DNA of 64,000 bases from JAAYCI01 sp964370195 (GCA_964370195.1 CAYJIH010000004.1:1-64000); one strand, 5' to 3'. Counted from the first letter of the stretch, positions 35,512 through 45,125 are shown. Program-made: numbers and translations. Notes: a model not told the origin generated them from the sequence alone.

Positions 35512-36213
35512 TTATTTTTGCAACCAGCGCCAAAAAAAACTATCTTCTGTTAAAACACTTTCGAAAGCGCCTATGTCCTGCAAACAATGTGCATCAGACG
35601 AAACTAGAATTTCACTGCCGGGCGGCACAGCAGCACTTGCTGATAAAGAAGATTCCCTCCCAAAATGGCTCCACTCATATACAGGACAAAAAAAATCTTC
35701 CGGAACAACACCAAGCACAGAAAGCAGGCTGTTTGCGCTTCGGTTGATATGCGCCGGCACACACAAGCCCCCCAAAGCTTCACAGTGCATTTTCACTTCA
35801 TACATATCAAGCAACACGGCGGAGCTTAAAAGACGAATTGCCTCCGCTGTTACATTGTCGTCTTCATCCACCACAAGCTGATTACCAAAAATATTTCGCT
35901 CGTATGGATAAAACGGAAGGTTTTTTTGCAAAATTTCACCCATTGCAAGGGCACTGTGCAATTGTTTAAAATAGCAAAGAAGGTGAATTTCTTCAGCGCT
36001 TGTCACTTCAATGCCCGGCACAAACCCAACGCCATACTCTTTGCATGCTCGTGCTGTGGCCGGCAAATTAAGCGCACTGTTATGGTCGGTAACGGCAATG
36101 ATGCTTAGCCCTTCAAGACGTGCAAACCCCGCAATGTTTGCCGGCGTCATATCATCCTGCGCACAGGCTGAAAGGCAGGAGTGAAGATGAAGATCGTACC
36201 TAAATTGGTTCAT
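35512..36213 (-). CDS. PHP-domain metal-dependent phosphoesterase
   Basis: The 233-aa protein has the PHP metal motifs: DLHLHSCLS at the N-terminus, AVTDHNS near residue 40, PGIEVTS near 67, PAHINR near 155 and SSDAHC near 208. It belongs to the TrpH-like group that hydrolyses phosphate esters or nucleotides. It is the last gene of a cluster with a hydrogenase-like sensor and is coupled by an ATGA overlap to the preceding DRTGG-like gene. Confidence 0.9.
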   Translation of the reverse strand: MNQFRYDLHLHSCLSACAQDDMTPANIAGFARLEGLSIIAVTDHNSALNLPATARACKEYGVGFVPGIEVTSAEEIHLLCYFKQLHSALAMGEILQKNLPFYPYERNIFGNQLVVDEDDNVTAEAIRLLSSAVLLDMYEVKMHCEALGGLCVPAHINRSANSLLSVLGVVPEDFFCPVYEWSHFGRESSLSASAAVPPGSEILVSSDAHCLQDIGAFESVLTEDSFFWRWLQK

Positions 36214-36548
36214 TGCGGCAGGCAAGAGGCCACTTTTGCAACGATGTAAGCAGCTTCAAACGCAGGTTTTGACGTGGTGTAAACAGAAATCCCTTCTTGT
36301 TTTGCACGTGTTTGCGCCGCTTCGTCTAAAAAAGACCCTTCGCAAAGAACTACCGCGGCCACATCAGCCAAGGTGGCCACAGCCAACATATTTACGTTGC
36401 CCATCACCGTGCACCACACACAGCCCTGTGGCGCACGCGACATGGCCCAGCTTAACAAATCGGCACAATACACACTGCTAATCTCCTGTGCATCGCCTGC
36501 AACAACACACTCAAAATCCGGCAAATGGGCTAAATCATTCGTTTTCAT
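36210..36548 (-). CDS. DRTGG-like protein
   Basis: This 112-aa protein resembles the small stand-alone DRTGG-domain proteins found beside hydrogenase genes in Clostridia (compare VVAGDAQEISSVYCADLLSWAM with GSDMMSDVLAYV in the first gene of the cluster). The domain's ligand is not known. The ATG at 36548 overlaps the hydrogenase-like gene by 14 bp; its site is GGGGAGG. Confidence 0.7.
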   Translation of the reverse strand: MKTNDLAHLPDFECVVAGDAQEISSVYCADLLSWAMSRAPQGCVWCTVMGNVNMLAVATLADVAAVVLCEGSFLDEAAQTRAKQEGISVYTTSKPAFEAAYIVAKVASCLPQ

Positions 36549-37866
36549 TGTTGTCCTCCCCGGCAAATGGGTTTCCCTTCATCATTTGCTCTATAGCAGA
36601 ATACCCAACCGCCTCTAGGGCAGCCTCCATGTGTTGACGCATCAACACCATGCAGCCGTTTAAATCGGCGTTGCCACGCACCACGTCTTCGGCAAAAGCG
36701 GTGCACGTGGGGGCACCACAGCTTCCACAATCTAAAAGAGGCAATTTTTGCAATATTTCTGCTGCCTTTGCATATAAACTAAAACTTTCTGCTGTGTTTT
36801 TTCCCAGTTCCATTACAGGCAAGTATTGCAAATCGGAATTCCAGCGCATCGATGGTGGTATTCCATCCTCCAAACGGCTTACACTAACATGCATGTAGCG
36901 CCGCAATTTGGCCAGTTTTGCTTTAGCAATATAAGGGTTTTCCACTTGCAGCACACCACCAACACAACCACCGGAACATGCGTTAAGCTCTACAAAATCG
37001 AGCTCTTCATATTTGTCATCTTCTAAATCCTCCAGCACACGAATGACATTTTCAATGCCGTCTGCGGCAAGATAAGCATCTGTGGAAAGAAGCCCCACCG
37101 CCTCGCCGCCACTTTCGGCCCATCCCATACCAATGCGCCCACAAACGCGTGGTGGCTCGGGTGTTGTGGGTGGTTTTTTCATGGCGGCCAACATGGGCGG
37201 ATAAATGTCTTTTATGGCAATGGCTGCATCCATTGCACTTTTTTGAATTCCAAGGGGCATTTGGATGGCAGTTGCTTTGGCAGGGCAGGGTGTTAAAAAA
37301 ACACAGCGAATGTCTTCCTCTGGCACACCGGCCCGCTTTGCCTCTTCGCGCGCAAGCTGTGCGGCAAGCTCTACCGGCGCCACCAGGTGCAGCACACGGT
37401 CAATCAAAGAAGGAAAGCGCACCCGAATTAAGCGCACCACTGCCGGGCACGCCGAAGAAATGACGGGTTTTTTCAGCCGCCCGGCTGCCATCATATGGCG
37501 CGTGGCCTCGCTTACCAGTTCGGCGGCACGCCCCACGTCATATACATCACGAAACCCCAGTTGTTTTAAAGCAGACGAAACAAGATCTGGGTCGTCTAAA
37601 TGATTAAACTGCGCATACAAACTGGGTGGCATCAATGCAATGGGGTACGCATATCGGCGCACCACAGACAACGGGTCTGTTACTGCTTTTTTTGCATGAT
37701 GGGGGCATCGGCGAATGCATTCGCCACAATCGATACAAAGGCCGGGGGTAATGTGCGCCTTTCCCTCCCGCACGCGAATGGCCTGCGTAGGGCATCGCTT
37801 AATACAATTGATGCACCCTTTGCACAAGGTTTTATCCAGTTGTACGGCATGAAACAGCTCTGCCAT
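36535..37866 (-). CDS. [FeFe]-hydrogenase-like redox sensor with ferredoxin domains
   Basis: The 443-aa protein has two N-terminal 4Fe-4S motifs (CKGCINCIKRC and CIDCGECIRRC), a hydrogenase large-subunit domain, and a C-terminal iron-sulfur motif (CGSCGAPTCTAF ... LNGC). The H-cluster ligands are kept in SSACP, TPCPAK and NACSGGC. The Cys that normally donates protons (the first of TSCCP) is Ala here, as in sensory hydrogenases, so it probably senses hydrogen or redox state and does not make hydrogen at speed. No HydA-type catalytic subunit adjoins it. Confidence 0.88.
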   Translation of the reverse strand: MAELFHAVQLDKTLCKGCINCIKRCPTQAIRVREGKAHITPGLCIDCGECIRRCPHHAKKAVTDPLSVVRRYAYPIALMPPSLYAQFNHLDDPDLVSSALKQLGFRDVYDVGRAAELVSEATRHMMAAGRLKKPVISSACPAVVRLIRVRFPSLIDRVLHLVAPVELAAQLAREEAKRAGVPEEDIRCVFLTPCPAKATAIQMPLGIQKSAMDAAIAIKDIYPPMLAAMKKPPTTPEPPRVCGRIGMGWAESGGEAVGLLSTDAYLAADGIENVIRVLEDLEDDKYEELDFVELNACSGGCVGGVLQVENPYIAKAKLAKLRRYMHVSVSRLEDGIPPSMRWNSDLQYLPVMELGKNTAESFSLYAKAAEILQKLPLLDCGSCGAPTCTAFAEDVVRGNADLNGCMVLMRQHMEAALEAVGYSAIEQMMKGNPFAGEDNNENE

Positions 37867-37893
37867 CGTACCCTCTTTCTAATTGGCCAAACA

Positions 37894-38319
37894 CTAGATA
37901 TGCACGGCCATGCGTAAACATGTTCCTTGCCCCAGTGTGGATGTCAATTCAAATTCGTCTGTGTATCGTTTCATGTTTGGCAAACCCATGCCAGCACCAA
38001 AGCCCATACTTCTTGCAGAATCCGATGCTGTGGAAAATCCCTCTGTCATGGCCAGCTCGATGTTTTCAATCCCGGGGCCTTTATCGCACAAGTTCATACG
38101 CACACAGTCCGGGTAAATTTCTACAAAAATTTCGCCGCCACCCGCATGAATCACCAAATTGATTTCGCCTTCATACATAGAGATGGCCACACGGCGCACC
38201 GCTTCTTTTGGCAGGCCCAATTTTTTTAATTGTTGTTTTAAGTCAGAGCTTGCTTCGCCCGCCCTTGTAAAATCATCCGGGGGAACGGTGTAGTGCAGCT
38301 CAATCATCGCTTCGGCCAT
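37894..38319 (-). CDS. HATPase (anti-sigma/serine kinase-like)
   Basis: The 141-aa protein is a stand-alone GHKL ATPase domain like RsbW/SpoIIAB: N-box SMYEGEINLVIHA near residue 50, G1 box DKGPGIENIE near 90 and G2 box GFGAGMGLPNMKRY near 115. Such proteins phosphorylate anti-sigma antagonists or bind sigma factors. The start at 38319 follows GAGGAGGAG. It lies between the DRTGG gene and the hydrogenase-like sensor, suggesting that it takes part in passing on the redox signal. Confidence 0.85.
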   Translation of the reverse strand: MAEAMIELHYTVPPDDFTRAGEASSDLKQQLKKLGLPKEAVRRVAISMYEGEINLVIHAGGGEIFVEIYPDCVRMNLCDKGPGIENIELAMTEGFSTASDSARSMGFGAGMGLPNMKRYTDEFELTSTLGQGTCLRMAVHI

Positions 38320-38668
38320 GGGCTTGCTCTCCTCCTCTAAGGCCGTTTTGGTACAAAAGACCGCAGGCCAAAAACATGGTTTTTTGCGTACATAGCAAAG
38401 CAATCCCCATTTTATTTGCCAGCTGCAACAAGGTTTCATCTGGTTGTTTGCCGCGTACAAATACAATGCAGTGCATATCCATCATGCTGGCAGTGCGCAC
38501 CACTTGTGGGTTTACAAGCCCGGTAAGCAACACACCTTGGTCTTTTACATAGGCCAAAACGTCGCTCATCATATCACTGCCACAGGCGGTTTTCACCTCT
38601 TGGTCTAAGCATTCTTCACAACAAAGTACATTTGCATTTAAAATATTGGCAATTTCTCTGATTTTCAT
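38300..38668 (-). CDS. DRTGG-domain protein
   Basis: The 122-aa protein resembles stand-alone DRTGG-domain proteins (ANILNANVLC..., VLLTGLVNPQVVRTASMMD, CIVFVRGKQPDETLLQLA). It is the first gene of the five-gene redox cluster and overlaps the HATPase gene by 20 bp. The ATG at 38668 is preceded by GGAGGG. The molecular role is unknown. Confidence 0.75.
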   Translation of the reverse strand: MKIREIANILNANVLCCEECLDQEVKTACGSDMMSDVLAYVKDQGVLLTGLVNPQVVRTASMMDMHCIVFVRGKQPDETLLQLANKMGIALLCTQKTMFLACGLLYQNGLRGGEQAHGRSDD

Positions 38669-39116
38669 GGAACCCTCCGCTGTTTCGTCATGAAATGTGA
38701 AAAACGTGTGAGAACAATAAAAAGAAGTGCTGTGGCATTTTCTCCACATTATACAAGAACTATTATAGAACATTCTTTTAAATTGTGCAAAGATTGCGTT
38801 GTGAATTTTATGTGAGAAGTGTGCCTCTTAGGCAAACTTTTCTTGACAAGAGAGTGCATTGCCCTTTACAATAAGATGTAATAGATGGTTTTAGCGTGGC
38901 ACACATTGTGCTGTAGCTTAGACATATACATCTTCAGAGGTCTTATGTTCTTGTGATATTTAACGGGCAAACGCCTTTTTGAACCATATTTTCGATGAAT
39001 AGTGCCCCCACGGTGGTGGTGTTCATGTTATTTGAAAATCAAATTATTGTTTGCTTTAAAACAGTAGCAAGAATGCAAGGCTCCTAGTATTTTACACATT
39101 AAGGAGTTGACTTTCG
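38669..39116. other. Divergent intergenic region and RNase Y leader
   Basis: No gene is seen. It carries the RNase Y promoter and a leader of about 240 nt with short GC pairings, for example CCACGGTGG near 39010. No known riboswitch is recognised. Confidence 0.5.
38843..38872 (+). promoter_or_regulatory. Promoter of RNase Y gene
   Basis: A perfect TTGACA (38843-38848) and TACAAT (38867-38872) are 18 bp apart. Confidence 0.75.
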
Positions 39117-40676
39117 TTGTTATTCACATCCCCCATTTTATGGGTGGTTCTCGTTGTGGGCATCGCTGTGGCTGCCATTATTGGTTTTTTAAGTGGTATT
39201 TCATATCGCCGCCGCACGGCAGAACGCACCATGGGCTCGGCCGAAGAAGAATCGGTTAAAATTGTAAACGAGGCCATCAAAACGGCAGAGCAAAAATTGA
39301 AAGAGGCCACCGTAGAGGCCAAAGAAAAAGCGTATCAATTTAAACAAGAAGCTGAAAAAGAAGCAAAAGAACGTAGGGCAGAAATTTCTCGTTCTGAAAA
39401 ACGAATTGACCAAAAAGAAGACAATTTAGACAAGAAAACGGCTGTTTTGGAAAAAAAGGAAGAAGACCTGCAGCAAAAAGAAGCGCTGGCAGAGGCAAAA
39501 CTTTCTGAAATTGACCAAATTAAACAGCGCCAGCTAGAAAAGCTGGAAAGCGTGGCTTCTATGACACAAGAAGAAGCACGTAAAGTTTTAATGGCGCGCC
39601 TTGAAGAACAATTGGGCCACGAAAAAGCCATGCGCATTTCCGCATACGAAACTATGATGAAAGACGAAGCCGAAAGCATGGCGAAAGAACTCATCAGCAT
39701 GGCAATTGCCCGTTGCGCGGCCGACCATTCCAGTGAGGTAACCATTTCGGTGGCCACCTTACCAAATGATGAAATGAAAGGTCGTATCATTGGGCGCGAA
39801 GGCCGCAACATCCGCGCTTTAGAAACCGCCACCGGTGTTGATTTGATTATTGACGACACACCGGAGGCCATCACATTATCCAGTTTTGACCCGGTTCGCC
39901 GTGAAGTGGCACGCCAAACGTTGGAAAAACTCATTGCAGACGGGCGCATTCATCCTGCTCGCATTGAGGAAACGGTGGAAAAATGCCGCCGTGATATGGA
40001 ACTGGTGATGAAACGCGAAGGCGAAAAAGCCGTGATGGATGTGGGTGTGCACGGTGTTCACCCAGACATTGTAAAATTGCTTGGCCGTCTTCGCTATCGC
40101 ACAAGCTACGGACAAAATGTGCTAAACCATTCGCTGGAAGTGGCTTACCTTTCCGGTGTGATGGCCGCAGAGCTTGGCCTGAACGTGGCACAGGCAAAAC
40201 GCGCCGGTTTATTGCACGATATTGGCAAGGCGCTTGACCACGAGATTGAAGGTAGCCACGTGCAAATTGGCGTGGAAGTTGCCAAAAAATACAAAGAGAA
40301 CCCCGCTGTGATTCATGCCATTGAGGCACATCATGGTGATGTGGAGCCACAAACTCCCTTGGCTTTCATTGTAATGGCGGCCGATGCCATTTCGGCAGCA
40401 AGGCCCGGTGCACGACGCGAAAACTTAGAAAGCTACATCAAACGCCTAGAAGCCCTGGAAGAGATTGCCAAAGGATTTGACGGTGTGGAAAGCAGTTTTG
40501 CTATTCAAGCGGGCCGTGAAGTGCGCATTATGGTAAAACCGGAACGCATTGCTGACGACGAGCTAACCATTTTAGCACATGACATCAGCCAAAAGATTGA
40601 AAATGATTTAGATTATCCTGGCCAAATTAAGGTGAGTGTTGTACGCGAAAGTCGCGCAGTTGACTACGCAAAATAA
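39117..40676 (+). CDS. rny: Ribonuclease Y
   Basis: This 519-aa membrane-anchored endoribonuclease starts mRNA decay in Gram-positive bacteria. It has an N-terminal membrane segment (residues 8-28), a long charged coiled coil (about 35-190), a KH RNA-binding domain with GRIIGREGRNIR near 225, and an HD catalytic domain with LLHDIGKALDHE near 368. Translation appears to start at TTG, 10 nt after AAGGAG. A good terminator follows the gene. Confidence 0.97.
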   Translation: MLFTSPILWVVLVVGIAVAAIIGFLSGISYRRRTAERTMGSAEEESVKIVNEAIKTAEQKLKEATVEAKEKAYQFKQEAEKEAKERRAEISRSEKRIDQKEDNLDKKTAVLEKKEEDLQQKEALAEAKLSEIDQIKQRQLEKLESVASMTQEEARKVLMARLEEQLGHEKAMRISAYETMMKDEAESMAKELISMAIARCAADHSSEVTISVATLPNDEMKGRIIGREGRNIRALETATGVDLIIDDTPEAITLSSFDPVRREVARQTLEKLIADGRIHPARIEETVEKCRRDMELVMKREGEKAVMDVGVHGVHPDIVKLLGRLRYRTSYGQNVLNHSLEVAYLSGVMAAELGLNVAQAKRAGLLHDIGKALDHEIEGSHVQIGVEVAKKYKENPAVIHAIEAHHGDVEPQTPLAFIVMAADAISAARPGARRENLESYIKRLEALEEIAKGFDGVESSFAIQAGREVRIMVKPERIADDELTILAHDISQKIENDLDYPGQIKVSVVRESRAVDYAK

Positions 40677-40694
40677 CCGATAACCAGAACATAT

Positions 40695-40729
40695 CCGCTG
40701 GGAAGCTATACGCTTCCCAGCGGTTTTTT
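40695..40729 (+). terminator. Terminator of RNase Y gene
   Basis: CCGCTGGGAAGC pairs perfectly with GCTTCCCAGCGG and is followed by six T. Confidence 0.93.
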
Positions 40730-40752
40730 AACAAAAGCCAAAGGAGGCACGC

Positions 40753-41535
40753 TTGAAATTTTTATGTGTTGGCGACGTGGTAGGCGAGCCGGGTTTACAT
40801 TTTTTTCGGCATGCCGTTCCCTATTTAAAGCGCACGTATGAGGCCGATTTTGTAATTGTCAATGGCGAAAACAGCCACCCAAGCGGTGTGGGCATTACAA
40901 AAAAAGAAGCCGATGAACTGCTAAACTATGCCGATGTAATCACAACGGGCAATCATTGTTACCGCCGTGCCGGCGAAGAGTTGTTTGGCGAAATAGACAC
41001 ACTGCTACATCCGGCCAATTACCCTTATACAGAGGACGATACCGGTTGCTGTTTTATTGATACCGGCCGATATGGTACAATTTGTGTTATCAATATGGCA
41101 GGCACTTCGTTTTTAGAACCCATCGATAACCCCTATAAACGCATGGATTCCCTTTTGAAAAATATCGAAGCACGGTTTATACTGGTGGATTTCCATGCAG
41201 AATCGACGGCGGAAAAAAAGGCATTTGCATATGATTTAGATGGGCGTGTTGGCGCTGTGTTTGGCACACACACCCACGTACAAACAGCAGATGCCCAAAT
41301 TTTACCAAACAAAACGGGCTTTATCTCTGATGTTGGCATGACAGGCCCCATACACAGTGTGATTGGTGTACAACCACATTTGGCCATCAAACGGCAAAAA
41401 CAGCATGCGCCGGTTCAATTTGTAGTAGAAAATGGGCCATGTATGCTCAATGCAGTGTTGTTTACATTGGATAATGCAACCGGCCAGTGTGTTGCGGTGC
41501 AAGCCATTGATTACCGAGAAAAAAGCCCCACATAG
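40753..41535 (+). CDS. ymdB: YmdB-family metallophosphoesterase (2',3'-cyclic nucleotide phosphodiesterase)
   Basis: The 260-aa protein matches the TIGR00282/YmdB family: GDVVGEPG near the N-terminus, NGENSHPSGVGITKKEADEL near 40, TGNHCYRR near 65 and GTHTHVQTAD near 175 supply the dimetal site. In Bacillus the enzyme influences biofilm and sporulation decisions, and its gene follows the RNase Y gene as here. It begins with TTG after AAAGGAGG. The terminator in between suggests separate or read-through transcription. Confidence 0.93.
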   Translation: MKFLCVGDVVGEPGLHFFRHAVPYLKRTYEADFVIVNGENSHPSGVGITKKEADELLNYADVITTGNHCYRRAGEELFGEIDTLLHPANYPYTEDDTGCCFIDTGRYGTICVINMAGTSFLEPIDNPYKRMDSLLKNIEARFILVDFHAESTAEKKAFAYDLDGRVGAVFGTHTHVQTADAQILPNKTGFISDVGMTGPIHSVIGVQPHLAIKRQKQHAPVQFVVENGPCMLNAVLFTLDNATGQCVAVQAIDYREKSPT

Positions 41536-41574
41536 AAAGTGTTTTACAGCGGCATAAGGCCGAGAAAGGACGTT

Positions 41575-43176
41575 ATGACAACACAAGAAGAAATTCGTAG
41601 GCGGCGAACGTTTGCCATCATCAGCCACCCTGATGCAGGCAAAACAACTTTAACAGAAAAACTGCTTTTGTACGGCGGTGCCATTCAGCAAGCCGGCAGT
41701 GTAAAAGGGCAAAAAAACACACGGCACGCTGTATCCGATTGGATGGAAATTGAAAAGCAGCGTGGTATTTCGGTTACAAGCAGTGTGTTGCAGTTTGAAT
41801 ATAACAATTTCTGCGTAAATATTTTGGATACCCCTGGCCATCAGGACTTTTCAGAGGATACATACCGCACTTTAATGGCGGCAGATGCCGCTGTCATGGT
41901 GATTGATGCGGCAAAAGGTGTAGAGGCACAAACAAAAAAACTATTTAAAGTATGTGTGATGCGCGGCATACCCATTTTTACATTTGTAAATAAAATGGAC
42001 CGCGAGGCGAAACCGCCACTCGATTTGCTTACCGACATTGAAGAGGTGCTTGGCATCGACACATACGCCATGAACTGGCCCATAGGAAGCGGCAAAGAAT
42101 TTCAAGGCGTTTACGACCGTGAGCGTCAGGAGATTTTAACGTTTGAGGCCGTGCTGCGCGGCGCGAAAAAAGTGGAGAGCTTTCAGGCAAAACTAGGCGG
42201 GGATGGCATCGACGAGCAAATTGGTGCAGATGCCCATATGATTTTACTGGAAGACATTGAACTATTGGATGGCGCCGGAAGTACGTATGATGAAGAGGCT
42301 GTTTTGGCCGGCCGCCTCACACCGGTTTTCTTCGGATCCGGCCTTACAAATTTTGGTGTGGAACCATTTTTGAAAGCGTTTTTACAGCTAACACCACCAC
42401 CACTTTCGCGCGAGGCAAGCAGTGGTGAAATTGACCCATTCAACGAGAATTTCTCTGCTTTTGTGTTTAAAATTCAAGCAAATATGAACAAAACACACCG
42501 CGACCGTATTGCGTTTATGCGCATTTGCAGTGGCCGGTTTGAAAAGGGCATGGAAGCACGTCACGAGCAAGCCGGCAAAACCATTCGCATTTCGCAGGCG
42601 CAGCAAATGATGGCAGAAGAGCGGGAAATGGTGGAAGAAGCTTACGCCGGCGATATTTTGGGCGTATTCGACCCCGGTATTTTTTCAATTGGGGATACCG
42701 TAAATGCCGCTAAAGAACGTTTTATGTTTGCTCCCATTCCTATTTTTGCACCCGAGCACTTTGCCTCTGTGCGCCAAAAGGATACCATGAAACGCAAACA
42801 GTTTGTAAAGGGCATTGAACAAATTGCCCAAGAAGGTGCCATCCAAATTTTCCGCCAAGTGGGTGGTGGCATGGAAGAAATCATTGTAGGCGCTGTAGGT
42901 GTTTTGCAATTTGAAGTGCTTGAATATCGCTTAAAAAACGAATATAGTGTAGATATAATATTAGAGCGGCTTCCTTATGGCCATATACGTTGGGTGGAAA
43001 AAAGCGAAGTGCCTATTCAGCAATTGGATATTTCCAGTGATTCTAAACCGGCCGAGGATATGCGTGGACGTGGACTTTTGCTATTTACGAGCTACTGGAA
43101 TATCGGCTGGGCCGAAGAACATAATAAAGGTTTGGTGTTATCCGAATTTGGCAAAAACCATTTTAATACAAATTAA
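41575..43176 (+). CDS. prfC: Peptide chain release factor 3
   Basis: The 533-aa translational GTPase removes RF1/RF2 from the ribosome. It has the P-loop SHPDAGKTTLTEKLL, switch region RGISVTSSVLQF, DTPGHQDFSEDTYRTLMA and NKMDR, with the RF3-specific C-terminal domains. The ATG at 41575 is preceded by AGAAAGGA; the frame opens 12 codons earlier. Confidence 0.96.
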   Translation: MTTQEEIRRRRTFAIISHPDAGKTTLTEKLLLYGGAIQQAGSVKGQKNTRHAVSDWMEIEKQRGISVTSSVLQFEYNNFCVNILDTPGHQDFSEDTYRTLMAADAAVMVIDAAKGVEAQTKKLFKVCVMRGIPIFTFVNKMDREAKPPLDLLTDIEEVLGIDTYAMNWPIGSGKEFQGVYDRERQEILTFEAVLRGAKKVESFQAKLGGDGIDEQIGADAHMILLEDIELLDGAGSTYDEEAVLAGRLTPVFFGSGLTNFGVEPFLKAFLQLTPPPLSREASSGEIDPFNENFSAFVFKIQANMNKTHRDRIAFMRICSGRFEKGMEARHEQAGKTIRISQAQQMMAEEREMVEEAYAGDILGVFDPGIFSIGDTVNAAKERFMFAPIPIFAPEHFASVRQKDTMKRKQFVKGIEQIAQEGAIQIFRQVGGGMEEIIVGAVGVLQFEVLEYRLKNEYSVDIILERLPYGHIRWVEKSEVPIQQLDISSDSKPAEDMRGRGLLLFTSYWNIGWAEEHNKGLVLSEFGKNHFNTN

Positions 43177-43212
43177 TTCGCAATTAAACCATTAGCATAG
43201 AGGGTATATATT

Positions 43213-44103
43213 GTGAGAAATGCACTTTTTATTTACAACCCGCACACAGCCGGTGGAAAACTAAAAACACAGCTTCTTGACATTGTGCAAACATTTTATG
43301 AAGGTGGCTTTCAGCTCACCATGCACCCCACCCAACGCGTAGGCGATGCCTATAAATGGGCCCGCAAACACAGCAAAACGTATGAGCTATTGATATGCTG
43401 TGGTGGCGATGGCACATTAAACGAAGTGGTGGGTGGAATGATAAAGCGCAAACACCCCACTTTGCTTGGGTACATTCCCGGTGGCACCACCAACGATTTT
43501 GCCACCAGCCTTGGCTTGCCCAAAGGCGACATGAAAGATGCGGCAAAGCGAATTGTTGAATCGCAAAATATATTTGACTGTGATGTGGGTATATTTGAAA
43601 AAAGAAGCTTTAACTACGCAGCAGGCTTTGGCGCGTTTACGGATGTAGCGTACACCACAAACCAACAATTTAAAAACACGGTAGGTTATTTGGCTTATGT
43701 GCTAGAAGGCATGAGCCGACTCACCAATTTGCCCACCATCACAGCAAAGGTAACGTGCGATGGCGAGCAATTAGAAGGCGAATTTTTATTTGGTATGGTG
43801 GCAAACACATTGTCTTTGGGGGGCATGCCCTTGCGCACGCACGGGAAAGTGGCCATGGATGATGGCTTGTTTGAGCTGATTTTAGTGCGAAAGCCAAAAA
43901 ACATAACGGAGATGAGCAATTTGCCCCAGCTTTTTGTAAAGCAAGAATTGTATCAGTCGCCCTTAATGGAAGTGCGGCAGGGCAAGTGTTTTTCCGTGCA
44001 CAGCACAGAAGCCGTAAACTGGACGCTGGATGGCGAGTTTGGCGGGAATTTTGCAAATGCACAAATTTCTGTTTTGCCAAAGGCCATTTCCATTTGTGTT
44101 TAA
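43213..44103 (+). CDS. Diacylglycerol kinase-family lipid kinase
   Basis: The 296-aa protein has the DAGK catalytic motif GGDGTLNEVVGG near residue 62 and PGGTTNDFATSLG near 87. It matches the YegS/DgkB group, which phosphorylates diacylglycerol released in lipoteichoic acid synthesis, or other lipids. It starts with GTG. No partner gene fixes the substrate. Confidence 0.92.
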   Translation: MRNALFIYNPHTAGGKLKTQLLDIVQTFYEGGFQLTMHPTQRVGDAYKWARKHSKTYELLICCGGDGTLNEVVGGMIKRKHPTLLGYIPGGTTNDFATSLGLPKGDMKDAAKRIVESQNIFDCDVGIFEKRSFNYAAGFGAFTDVAYTTNQQFKNTVGYLAYVLEGMSRLTNLPTITAKVTCDGEQLEGEFLFGMVANTLSLGGMPLRTHGKVAMDDGLFELILVRKPKNITEMSNLPQLFVKQELYQSPLMEVRQGKCFSVHSTEAVNWTLDGEFGGNFANAQISVLPKAISICV

Positions 44104-44170
44104 GCGTGCAGGTGCCCCGTAACAATATGTAAAAGCACAACCTGTCAAAACCCCTTGGTTAGAAACGGTG

Positions 44171-44200
44171 TACGATTGACAGTACTACGATTGACAGTAC
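44171..44200. repeat. Perfect 15-bp tandem repeat before the DUF624 gene
   Basis: TACGATTGACAGTAC occurs twice without a gap (44171-44185, 44186-44200), ending 15 bp before the DUF624 start codon. Each copy holds a TTGACA hexamer and the half palindrome GTAC. It may be an operator or a recent slip duplication. Confidence 0.75.
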
Positions 44201-44215
44201 AAAGAAAGGTAAGAT

Positions 44216-45022
44216 ATGAACCCATTTAAACGTGATTGGAACAAACCGGGGCCTGGTGTGCCCAAAAATGCACCAAAAAAGAAAGGCCCTGCCCGTTTTG
44301 GTGAAGTTTTGTTTCGGGAGATGGGCAACCTAATCAAATTAAATTTGTTATTCAGTTTATTGCTTGTATTGCCAATTTTATTGTTTTTGATCGGTGTGTA
44401 TTTTTTAACACAGGCAAACTGGCTTGTTATGTGTATATTCATCGTAGGTTCGTTTGCGGCTTGCTTGCCACTGGGGCCTTCTCTCACCGCCTTTATGTAT
44501 TTAATTGCCCAAATGCTGCGCGACGAGCCCATTTACGTTTGGCACGATTTTTGGCGGAAATATAAAGAAAACTTTAAAAGTACAGCCTTGCCGGGCCTTG
44601 TGTTTGGCTTGCTGTTTGGTAGTATTGGTTACATGTTATTGTTTGGCAGTGCTATGATAGCAGACATGCCCAGCTTTGTTTTGGCCTTGTATTTTTTAGC
44701 ACTGTTTCTTTTGCTGTTGTCGCTTCCTTATTTTTTCCTTCAGGCAGCATATGTAACACTTTCTATGCGCAGCCTTTTACAAAACAGCTTACTTTTGTCT
44801 TTGGGAAATTTGCCACGCAGTTTACCGGGCGCACTTATGGGCAGTGGGCTTGTGTTGTTGCAAGCATCTTTTTTGCCGCTCACATTGCCCAGCTTGCTAT
44901 TTTTTGGCCTATCCATTCCCATGCTGCTTAATTTACTATGGGTGTGGCCTAAAATTGACAGCACTTTTAAAATTGACGAAACTTTGAAAAATCGACGAGA
45001 TGAAGAAATGCAGCCAAGCTAA
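44216..45022 (+). CDS. DUF624-like (YesL) membrane protein
   Basis: The 268-aa protein starts with a basic Pro/Lys-rich cytoplasmic stretch and has about six hydrophobic segments. The MGNLIKLNLLFSLLLVLPIL segment and the middle MLRDEPIYVWHDFWRKYKENFK loop are typical of the DUF624/YesL family, often seen with carbohydrate uptake genes. Its function is unknown. The start follows AAAGGTAAG. Confidence 0.8.
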   Translation: MNPFKRDWNKPGPGVPKNAPKKKGPARFGEVLFREMGNLIKLNLLFSLLLVLPILLFLIGVYFLTQANWLVMCIFIVGSFAACLPLGPSLTAFMYLIAQMLRDEPIYVWHDFWRKYKENFKSTALPGLVFGLLFGSIGYMLLFGSAMIADMPSFVLALYFLALFLLLLSLPYFFLQAAYVTLSMRSLLQNSLLLSLGNLPRSLPGALMGSGLVLLQASFLPLTLPSLLFFGLSIPMLLNLLWVWPKIDSTFKIDETLKNRRDEEMQPS

Positions 45023-45125
45023 CACCATACGGGTTGCATTCGATGTTTGTGGCAAACAGGCTAATTTTCTCATACGTTGGTAAAAAACATCTTTATTATT
45101 TCAACCAAATTGTGTATACTAAAAC

